Source: Candidatus Methanoperedens sp. (GTDB taxonomy: Archaea; Halobacteriota; Methanosarcinia; Methanosarcinales; Methanoperedenaceae). Taken from it: a stretch of 58,672 nt of DNA. The notes under the pieces were generated by a model. The model ran no database searches. It was not told the origin of the DNA and saw only the letters and a list, made by a program, of their open reading frames with translations. The stretch is taken from positions 1-58,672 of the forward strand of contig VEPN01000018.1 of the NCBI GenBank assembly GCA_012026835.1, read 5' to 3'. Shown here piece by piece: positions 52,151 through 58,672 of this stretch; positions within the stretch are counted from its first letter, which is position 1; the number at the start of each line of letters is the position of its first letter. The translations under genes and the position numbers were made by a program.

Positions 52151-53668
52151 CTAAACCACCTTAAAAGTCTGCACCCGTTCCAGAAGCATTCCCTCAACGA
52201 TTAGCGGGAAATCCTTTTCAGCACTCTTCAGGGCATTTGAGAGCTTCCAGTTCTTATCTGCAAAAATAGTGATTAACGGCTCGCCTTTCTTGACCATCTC
52301 GCCTTTTTTCTTATGTATCCAGACCCCTGCACCATTATCTTTGGGCGCTCCTGCGATGCGTGCTATCTCTACGATGCGTTTATTGCCAAATTCGATAATA
52401 TACCCATCGGCCGGAGAGGCAAGATCTGCCTTATACTCACCTGGTTTAATATCAGTATGTGTTATATTGGGATTCCCGCCCTGGGCCTCGATGATCTCTT
52501 TTAGCTTTTTAAGCGCCTTGCCTGAACGCAATGTCTCCATAGCCTGCTCTTTACCGCGGCCTTTGGCGGCAGCGCCTCCCATCTCAAGCAGGATTCCCGC
52601 AAGCGCCGTGCTCTTCTCAATAAGGCTGTTGGGTCCCTGCATGGTTTCAAGTACCTTTAGGGCTTCTCTCACCTCAATCGCCGGCCCGATAGTCCTGCCT
52701 ACAGGCGATGCACCGTAAGTCATTGCGCATTCCACGCTCATGCCGAGGCGCTCACCGAGTTCGATTAGGTCTCTTGCAAGCTTTTTTCCTTCCTGCATGG
52801 AAGGGACTTTGGTGCCTGCTCCCGTAGGGATATCGATAACAACGCAATCTGCGCCTACTGCTCCTTTTTTTGCCATAATGGAGGCAAGAAGCTGGCAGCG
52901 CGGGTCTATTGAGAGCGGATATTCCGAGCGGATAAGCTTATCATCAGCGGGTGCGATGTTTGTAGCTCCTCCCCAGGCTATTACCCCCCCGATTTCCTCA
53001 GTAATAGTTTTTATTTCATCGGCAGTGAATTCTACGGGTGCAAGTACCTCCATCAAGTCAGCGGTGCCGGCAGCACCTGTTATCGCCCTTGAGCTTGTTT
53101 TTGGGATAAGAAGGCCGTTTGCCGCAACAATCGGCACGACAAGCAATGATATCTTATTCCCCGGAACCCCTCCGATGCTGTGTTTATCCATGATGGGATG
53201 GGTATCGAATTCGATCTTTTCACCTGTATCTATCATAGCCCTTGTAAGCCACTCAACCTCATCCGTCGTCATCCCATGTATGTAAGAGGTCGTAACGAAT
53301 GCCGACATTTCAATCTCTGTCAGGTTATCCCTGACAATATCCTGAACTATCTGGTATATTTCTTCCTGCGTCAGCTTCTGGCGATCCATCATTTTCTTGA
53401 TGAAACCCACAGAACTCGGCCTTGAGGTCGGGATGATATTTACTACAAGAGGGCATACCGGTCCCATCTTCTCACAGCATTCCTGGTAAACACCGACGGT
53501 ACCTTTAGGGATCATATTGCCCGTTTCAACCACTGCCGTAAGATAACTGTGGTCCTTTAACTGCACGCGGTCCCCCTCGAGTACCCCGAGCTCTTTTGCA
53601 TCCTCAGGGTTCAGCACTATCTTGAACTTTCCTGCCTTTATTTGAAGTTGTTGTACTTTAAGCTCCAT
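52151..53668 (-). CDS. deoA: AMP phosphorylase (archaeal DeoA-like)
   Basis: This 505-residue enzyme converts AMP and phosphate to ribose-1,5-bisphosphate and adenine in the archaeal pentose bisphosphate pathway that feeds form III RuBisCO. It has an archaea-specific N-terminal part of about 85 residues and the pyrimidine-phosphorylase core: MDKHSIGGVPGNKISLLVVP near residue 165, TSSRAITGAAGTADLMEVLA near 195, and DIPTGAGTKVPSM near 275. A C-terminal domain GEYKADLASPADGYIIEFGN completes it. Neither the isomerase nor RuBisCO is in the window. Start is the ATG at 53666-53668. Confidence 0.92.
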   Translation of the reverse strand: MELKVQQLQIKAGKFKIVLNPEDAKELGVLEGDRVQLKDHSYLTAVVETGNMIPKGTVGVYQECCEKMGPVCPLVVNIIPTSRPSSVGFIKKMMDRQKLTQEEIYQIVQDIVRDNLTEIEMSAFVTTSYIHGMTTDEVEWLTRAMIDTGEKIEFDTHPIMDKHSIGGVPGNKISLLVVPIVAANGLLIPKTSSRAITGAAGTADLMEVLAPVEFTADEIKTITEEIGGVIAWGGATNIAPADDKLIRSEYPLSIDPRCQLLASIMAKKGAVGADCVVIDIPTGAGTKVPSMQEGKKLARDLIELGERLGMSVECAMTYGASPVGRTIGPAIEVREALKVLETMQGPNSLIEKSTALAGILLEMGGAAAKGRGKEQAMETLRSGKALKKLKEIIEAQGGNPNITHTDIKPGEYKADLASPADGYIIEFGNKRIVEIARIAGAPKDNGAGVWIHKKKGEMVKKGEPLITIFADKNWKLSNALKSAEKDFPLIVEGMLLERVQTFKVV

Positions 53669-53936
53669 TTTATCGTGCCCTTGTTATTATAATCAGCTTT
53701 TAATTAAACGGTGGTTGTGATATTTAGAATTATCGATTATATACCGCTTTTAAACCCTTTATTAAGAAGCTCCTGATCTCCCATATTAGGGCTTTTTAAA
53801 CTAATCCGGACTTTTATGAACGTTTTAGTACTTTCCTGAATAATGTCAAACTTTCAAATACAATTAAGACAGTAGGAGTGCTTAAGTCCTTGCAAGGCCT
53901 ATTGTAGAATAACGGCAAAAGCCATGAGGTGAAAAT

Positions 53937-55085
53937 ATGAAAATGAGAAATATAATGATTGCAGGGATGGTCATGCTCGTCCTGATGCTGCCAGTAAGTA
54001 TTGTCGCAGCAAGGTCGGATCAGGCATCTCTGGATGTAAAAGACGATATGGACGATATAGAGCCCTATAATGGTTCAATAGGCCCGGATAGTGCTTTATA
54101 TGGATTGAAGATAGCATTTGAAGATATTGATGAAACTTTCACCTTCAATGCAACTGAAAAGCTTAAAAAACAAATATCGCACCAGGAGCAGCGGTTAGCT
54201 GAAGCCAAAGCAAAATTGATCGAGAAAAAGACCCGGGAGGCAGATAGGGCGCTTGAGCAATATATGGAAAAGGTTAATGAACTCAATGCTACGATTGCCG
54301 GGTATAAAGGTACTGATACAGGAATACTCAATGCCCAGAATATGACGAGAAAACACCAGGCAGTCCTGTTAAGGCTTCTTGAATCCCATCCTGATAACAC
54401 CGGTATTTCAAGGGCATACAATAACAGCCTTAAACTTGAAGAAAAATTCAGGCACAAGATACAGGAAAGGGATGAGGAAGACAACGAAAATCATAAGGAA
54501 GACAAATTGAAAATTAGTGCTGAGGTCATCGGCAATGCAACAAAGGTCAAAGTCAGCCTTAAATTCGAGACTAACAGCACAGACAACGCTACGATAGCAC
54601 AGGAAATTCTGGATAAACTCCAGTTGAGTACAAACAATATCAGCGATATATTGAAACTTGAAGTAGAAGACGATGAATATGAAACTCCAGAGCCTGCAGT
54701 GACTGTCAAAGGAACCCCAACAGCTACATTAACTGTAACCCCGAAGCCAACAGTTGATAATGAGTTAAGGGAAAAACTTGAAGCCATGGCTAAAATTGAC
54801 GACGGTTATACTGAAGTTGACGTTGAGTTCATGTTCCTCCTGAGCACAACCAATGAGACCGGAATCATTGATGGAGTACACCAAAAGCTGTCGGCCCTGA
54901 CAGCGACCGATATATCAAATGTTCTGGAAATACAGGTCAAGAAAGATAGAAAAGAAATAAAAGAAAAAGAAGAGAAACGTGAGATCAAGGAAGAACGCGA
55001 CGACACAAAAGAAAAAAACAAGACCATGGAGCCAAGAGAGACAGTAAATCGCAGAGTAAATGAGGAAGATAAAGAAAATGATTAA
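53937..55085 (+). CDS. Secreted coiled-coil protein with DUF5667-like domain
   Basis: This 382-residue protein has a signal peptide (MIAGMVMLVLMLPVSIVAA) and then GSIGPDSALYGLKIAFEDIDETFTF, which fits DUF5667, a domain of secreted and envelope proteins. Residues 80-185 form a long charged coiled coil. A Thr/Pro-rich linker (VKGTPTATLTVTPKPTV) joins two similar parts, EVIGNATKVKVSLKFETNST and VDVEFMFLLSTTNETG, suggesting an internal duplication. The C-terminus is extremely Lys/Glu-rich. N-x-S/T sequons are frequent (for example NSTDN and NMTR), making it a likely AglB substrate. It ends 92 bp before a membrane-bound regulator gene. Confidence 0.75.
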   Translation: MKMRNIMIAGMVMLVLMLPVSIVAARSDQASLDVKDDMDDIEPYNGSIGPDSALYGLKIAFEDIDETFTFNATEKLKKQISHQEQRLAEAKAKLIEKKTREADRALEQYMEKVNELNATIAGYKGTDTGILNAQNMTRKHQAVLLRLLESHPDNTGISRAYNNSLKLEEKFRHKIQERDEEDNENHKEDKLKISAEVIGNATKVKVSLKFETNSTDNATIAQEILDKLQLSTNNISDILKLEVEDDEYETPEPAVTVKGTPTATLTVTPKPTVDNELREKLEAMAKIDDGYTEVDVEFMFLLSTTNETGIIDGVHQKLSALTATDISNVLEIQVKKDRKEIKEKEEKREIKEERDDTKEKNKTMEPRETVNRRVNEEDKEND

Positions 55086-55177
55086 AAATAAAATTTCAGG
55101 TAGGTGAACTTCACTTATCTTTTTTCTTTTGGTCATTATTTTTATACTAAGACATACAAATGATCCTGGTGGTAAAT

Positions 55178-56098
55178 ATGGCGTCGAAAGGACTGTATTT
55201 AGCTGTAATTACTATGTTATTCCTTTCTACCGCAGGCGCGGCGCTGGAAAATGAATATAAGATTACTTATACGATCGATGTTAAGGATGACGGGACTGCT
55301 GTCTGGAATGTTGAATACAGGACTGCGCTTGTTTCAGACCAGGATTTTAGTTCATTTGATAATTATACAAAGCAATTGCAGTCGGTCTATCTCAATGATT
55401 TCACAGGCCTGATGCAGAACTCGGTATCTGAGGCTTCTGTAGCAACTTTACGAGGGATGGCTGCAAAGGATTTTTCAGGAACTGCGATAATGCAATCCAC
55501 CCCTACAGGCAAATACGGGGTTGTGCATTATTCTTTTACGTGGACAAACTTCGCAAAGGCAGATTCGTCGAATCTTAACATCGGAGATGTCTTCGTTGGC
55601 GGATTGTACCTGTCAAGGGACAATACCCTGATAATCAAGTACCCTGAAGATTATACTGTGGAAGCGGCAACACCTGCGCCTGATCATGTCCGCGACGGGA
55701 TGATATGGTACGGTCTTCGCTCTTTCGGGGCAGGTGAACCCAGGATTGTCCTTTTAAAGACCCAGTTCCCCTGGATACCCCTGGTTATCGTTATTTTCAT
55801 TATCGGGGCCGGCGCATTTATTTATATCAGATGGATTCGGAAAGTGAATTCAAATGAGGCTGTTCCGGATATTACGGAAACCGAAATGATGAACCTGGAA
55901 GACAGGATAGTAAAACTCCTGAAAGAAAAAGGCGGGTCTGTGTACCAGTCCGAGATAGGGAAAATACTGGGTCTTCCAAAATCAACGGTGAGTACGGCTT
56001 TGAACGAACTTTATAATAAAAATATTATTCAAAAAATAAAAAAAGGGCGGGAGAACCTCATAAGGCTTGTTTCAGAGCAAATTAAGGATGGTCTTTAG
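55178..56098 (+). CDS. Membrane-anchored one-component HTH regulator
   Basis: This 306-residue protein has a signal peptide (LYLAVITMLFLSTAGAA), an outside beta-rich domain of about 170 residues (YKITYTIDVKDDGTAVWNVEY), one membrane helix PWIPLVIVIFIIGAGAFIYI near residue 205, and a cytosolic winged helix near the end: IVKLLKEKGGSVYQSEIGKIL, then PKSTVSTALNELYNKNII. It should sense something outside and control genes directly. I prefer the ATG at 55178 because ggtggt (55168-55173) precedes it. The upstream gene encodes a secreted protein, so the two may work together. Its 3' end overlaps the convergent aroD gene by 27 bp. Confidence 0.8.
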   Translation: MASKGLYLAVITMLFLSTAGAALENEYKITYTIDVKDDGTAVWNVEYRTALVSDQDFSSFDNYTKQLQSVYLNDFTGLMQNSVSEASVATLRGMAAKDFSGTAIMQSTPTGKYGVVHYSFTWTNFAKADSSNLNIGDVFVGGLYLSRDNTLIIKYPEDYTVEAATPAPDHVRDGMIWYGLRSFGAGEPRIVLLKTQFPWIPLVIVIFIIGAGAFIYIRWIRKVNSNEAVPDITETEMMNLEDRIVKLLKEKGGSVYQSEIGKILGLPKSTVSTALNELYNKNIIQKIKKGRENLIRLVSEQIKDGL

Positions 56099-56746
56099 TT
56101 CATCGACTCTTAACTGGCCGGGAGCAGTGGCTTTCCCGACATATCCGTAAGTCATCATAGATCCATAAATTGGAGCAATGACACGTGAATGCCTCCCGGT
56201 TTCGCCCATGGCGATTGTGCATACTGCCTCCCCTGCATGCAAAGTGACATAAAGCAGGCGCAAAACGTCATCGTGCGAACATGGCATTACGGCAAGTTTT
56301 GCAATGTCTGCGCCTGCGTCAAAGGATTTTTTGATCGTTCCGATCATACTGTCAGAATCAGGCGTTTTCCGGAAATCATGCGTGGATATGATTACCGTTA
56401 TTCCTGCACTTCTGGCTTTTTTAACAACAGTGTCCCTCAACTTCGCGCTTAATTCTATATCGATCGCATCGGCAAGGGGCATGAGGGAAAGCAGGAGCCG
56501 TATGCGTTCATCTTCAGTCCCGTTCCATGCCCCTCCTTCCTGTCTTGCCCTGTTGGTGATAATTATGGGCAAGCCAGTTTTCCTCACATCGTTAAGTATC
56601 CTGCCCGGATCTTCATCCAGGAGGTCAATCCGAAGCTCCAGTATATCTGCGCCAAGTTTTTTAGCCCTGGTCGCAGAATCAACAGGATCTTCCCCTATAG
56701 ACGCTACTATTGATCGATTGAGTTCCAGGTTACCGATGCGTACCAT
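56072..56746 (-). CDS. aroD: 3-dehydroquinate dehydratase, type I
   Basis: This 224-residue enzyme dehydrates 3-dehydroquinate to 3-dehydroshikimate in aromatic amino acid synthesis. The type I features are ADILELRIDLLDE (Glu and Arg of the active site), VIISTHDFRKTP (general base His), and IAKLAVMPCSHDD, whose Lys forms the Schiff base with substrate. The C-terminal GKATAPGQLRVDEL loop closes the site. Length is normal. It overlaps the end of the HTH regulator gene on the other strand by 27 bp. No other shikimate genes are in the window. Confidence 0.93.
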   Translation of the reverse strand: MVRIGNLELNRSIVASIGEDPVDSATRAKKLGADILELRIDLLDEDPGRILNDVRKTGLPIIITNRARQEGGAWNGTEDERIRLLLSLMPLADAIDIELSAKLRDTVVKKARSAGITVIISTHDFRKTPDSDSMIGTIKKSFDAGADIAKLAVMPCSHDDVLRLLYVTLHAGEAVCTIAMGETGRHSRVIAPIYGSMMTYGYVGKATAPGQLRVDELKTILNLL

Positions 56747-56793
56747 AGGTCGATAGATGTCGCTATAATGTGATAAAACTATAGCATATGAAT

Positions 56794-57879
56794 TTATAAT
56801 TTATTTGCTATGAGAAATAAGAAGTAACACTGTATACAGGTCATGAATCTTTCATTAATGCTCATTCGGCTCTCCCTTCCGAATTTCACCGGCGCATCCT
56901 TTACCCAGGGGATATACTCCCATTTCCATAGGCGAAGATTATTATCATCCTCTGCCATGGCATGGTTCGACGTGTTGATGAATATCACTGGATGCTTCTT
57001 ATCTTTGAAGTAGTACGCTACACTATGCTGCGGTGCATTATCCACGTCACAATGAATATTGTCATCCTCCAAGTTATGGCATTTATCCGGATAATCGCTA
57101 TAGATACCCTTGAAAATGAGCGAAATATCAGCTATATCGGAAATATCATCGACTTTGGGCTTAATGACCATCTTGAAGCTCTCTACATCCAATATCCTGC
57201 CATAAAGCTCACGGCGAATTTTCTCGTATATTTGATTTAGAACGCCATTGTAGGAATGCTTGCGCAACTCCTCATTGTTGAAAATCAACGTGACCTCAAT
57301 CTCATAGGATCCATCTTCTCTCTTTTCAGGCTTAGAGCAATGGATTTCTCTGACGAAGTTTTTAAGGGAGTCCACAGCAGGTTGATATATCACCGGGACT
57401 ATGTCCTGTTCTGTTTCCACATCCACTTTGAAGAGGTTATCCCTCTCTATAGTCTGGTTCGCCAATTCTTTGCCGATGTACTCGTAAAGCTCGTATATGT
57501 AAGATTTCTTTGTGTCGTCTCCTTCTTCTGTCCAGTCCCAAATCCAGTGGTCAAGACCCAACTGTAATATCAATCTGTCCCCTGGACCGCCCCATTCGAT
57601 TGCTCTTTCAATCTTTGGTTCTAAGACAACATTCTTAATGGCAAATCCCAGCATGTATCTCACATTCACAGGTATATCCCCCATGTATTTGCTGTTCGTA
57701 TTTGAGCTGCTTCTGACTACACCTATCAACTGGTCGTTCTTGTAGCTGCGGGCGAAGCTGATTGTACAGTGATCCCAGTTCCATACTTTTTTCTTGTCTG
57801 TCCAGCGGAATTCGCTATTTTTTACCTCATAAATACTTTCCCTATGGGAGAACCAAATCTCTCGTTCTATAACTACCAC
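56794..57879 (-). CDS. Hypothetical protein, 361 residues
   Basis: This long intact frame is not recognised. The protein is rich in Trp, Asp and Tyr (WGGPGDRLILQLGLDHWIWD near residue 96), with a block KHPVIFINTSNHAMAEDDNN, and later RESRMSINERFMTCIQCYFLFL at the C-terminus. The VIFINTSNHAM stretch, with the following Arg-rich segment, is reminiscent of proteins made in phage or conflict loci, but no domain is certain. There are no membrane helices or signal peptide. It stands alone, AT-richer than aroD. A TATA-like element could lie near 57900-57910 on the minus strand. Confidence 0.6.
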   Translation of the reverse strand: MVVIEREIWFSHRESIYEVKNSEFRWTDKKKVWNWDHCTISFARSYKNDQLIGVVRSSSNTNSKYMGDIPVNVRYMLGFAIKNVVLEPKIERAIEWGGPGDRLILQLGLDHWIWDWTEEGDDTKKSYIYELYEYIGKELANQTIERDNLFKVDVETEQDIVPVIYQPAVDSLKNFVREIHCSKPEKREDGSYEIEVTLIFNNEELRKHSYNGVLNQIYEKIRRELYGRILDVESFKMVIKPKVDDISDIADISLIFKGIYSDYPDKCHNLEDDNIHCDVDNAPQHSVAYYFKDKKHPVIFINTSNHAMAEDDNNLRLWKWEYIPWVKDAPVKFGRESRMSINERFMTCIQCYFLFLIANKL

Positions 57880-58372
57880 CTTTTTTCAAATCTTATCTTT
57901 AATATTAAATAACTTATGATATTTATATGTTATCGAGAACGGAAGCTCATCCAGAAAATCCCTCCCTATTGTAGCTGTTGTATTGTTATTTACCTTCAGT
58001 TAAATAAAATTCTGCCACGACAGTTTACATTACAAAAACGAAAATTTATGCAGATATGGTGGAATATATGTGATTTATTGGATGGGTTCCCTATTCCCGG
58101 GTTCTGTCAAGTCTACGTTTGCTCGGATAGGCTGTCAAAATTCGTTTGCCGAATAAAATCTTTTTTTCAGAGAAATATTAAATAGAAGTGGATACATTCT
58201 TACATCTTATAATCGAAGGAGTTGAGAGAAAAAGAAGTTGAATTGTAAAGTAAAATCAATGAAGAATTTACCCTACAACACACAAAAGCGTTAGCACTCT
58301 TTTGTATGCGGTATGGGGTAATAATCTTTTCGGATGAGCTTAGCGAACCGATTTGATTTAAAGGATGAAACA
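57880..58372. other. Non-coding or unassigned region, 493 bp
   Basis: AT-rich with no gene I can support. It has open stretches of up to 90 codons, but none has plausible start signals or a recognised domain. A GC-richer part (58078-58160) stands out and may be a remnant of a mobile element. Confidence 0.4.
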
Positions 58373-58549
58373 ATGGAAGAAACAAATAATCAGCAAAAAT
58401 CTCTAAAAATTGTACATAAACCTGGTTATCTCCAAATAGAGGAACGTGTTTGTGAGGCACATAATATAACATATGTTATCGCAAATATGGAAAAAGCAGA
58501 ATTGCCTAAAAAAACACAGATGTTGGCTACTGGTGAAGGGAAAACGTAG
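58373..58549 (+). CDS. Small hypothetical protein, 58 residues
   Basis: This short frame begins at an ATG preceded by aaaggatg (58362-58369), a reasonable ribosome binding site, and encodes a polar 58-residue peptide (MEETNNQQKSLKIVHKPGYL, then IEERVCEAHNITYVIANMEK). I do not recognise it. It may be a genuine small gene or the start of a broken one; the window ends soon after. Confidence 0.4.
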   Translation: MEETNNQQKSLKIVHKPGYLQIEERVCEAHNITYVIANMEKAELPKKTQMLATGEGKT

Positions 58550-58672
58550 ATACTGCAAAATATAATCCATACACTAAGGGGGCATTCATAAATAACTTGA
58601 CTATCTATAGAAGAGCACTTTGTGGTTTTATTGTGTAATTCCACTCGCCGTGAAATTCATTTCGCATAATAT

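Noticed and set aside
57916-58185. 89-codon frame in the terminal non-coding region
   Set aside because: No ribosome binding site, no recognised family, mixed composition; could be a remnant but not supported as a gene.
1-58672. tRNA and rRNA genes
   Set aside because: No cloverleaf with a T-loop GTTCGA-type core and no rRNA-like conserved blocks were noticed on either strand. A covariance-model search would be needed to exclude small RNAs.

Overview
The window is archaeal chromosome, most likely from the Methanosarcinales, and best matched by an anaerobic methane oxidiser of the 'Candidatus Methanoperedens' (ANME-2d) type. The informational genes are archaeal: PolD large subunit with an intein, DnaG-type primase, RPA with its partner, prefoldin alpha, FtsY, ribosomal protein LX, RNase Z and AMP phosphorylase. 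AglB also fits. The C1 and redox genes are those of methanogens and methanotrophs: a formylmethanofuran dehydrogenase operon, an MsvR-like V4R regulator, AhbC of the siroheme-dependent haem route, DUF2111, DUF2769 and many [4Fe-4S] proteins. The genus is inferred from gene content only.

Layout. 1-4.5 kb: cut-off transposase, proline dehydrogenase, small membrane protein, a RLAN / ATP-grasp amidoligase pair, GNAT and DUF2111. 4.5-7.8 kb: FtsZ, a VapBC pair and ThiC. 7.9-14 kb is accessory: a response regulator with a non-standard start and a 13-bp tandem repeat at its end, an internally deleted IS256-type element with intact terminal repeats, a VapBC pair with a shortened toxin, GC-rich repeats, and an AT-rich three-gene ABC-ATPase conflict system (ABC-3C). 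14-25 kb: PolD DP2 with a 468-residue intein ending in Gln, then an N-glycosylation locus (AglB, two GT2 enzymes, membrane protein). 25-30.4 kb: AhbC and a HesB-like protein, a decayed transposase, DUF2769, a lone PIN toxin, a hairpin repeat and unknown genes.

30.6-37.4 kb holds an fmdEFACDB operon behind a tungstate-binding lipoprotein gene (tupA). It carries an in-frame TAA and a frameshift in fmdF, an in-frame TGA in fmdA, a frameshift in fmdC, an apparent in-frame deletion in fmdB and a substituted metal-site motif in fmdE. The long genes elsewhere in the window are intact, so this looks like decay of one operon copy, or much less likely recoding. 37.4-57 kb is mostly housekeeping: a repeat protein; LX-pfdA-ftsY; MsvR-like and TrmB-like regulators with good candidate operators; ferredoxin; CobT; DnaG; MoaA; the RPA-phosphoesterase-polyprenol kinase operon; a free-standing GXGXG beta-helix protein; RNase Z; AMP phosphorylase; two envelope genes, one a membrane-anchored HTH regulator; and AroD. 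The last 2 kb holds unknown genes.

Three copies of one small membrane-protein family lie at 1.6, 24.5 and 50 kb. An exact 18-bp motif occurs upstream of one of them and upstream of the GXGXG gene. No tRNA, rRNA or CRISPR array was recognised by eye.
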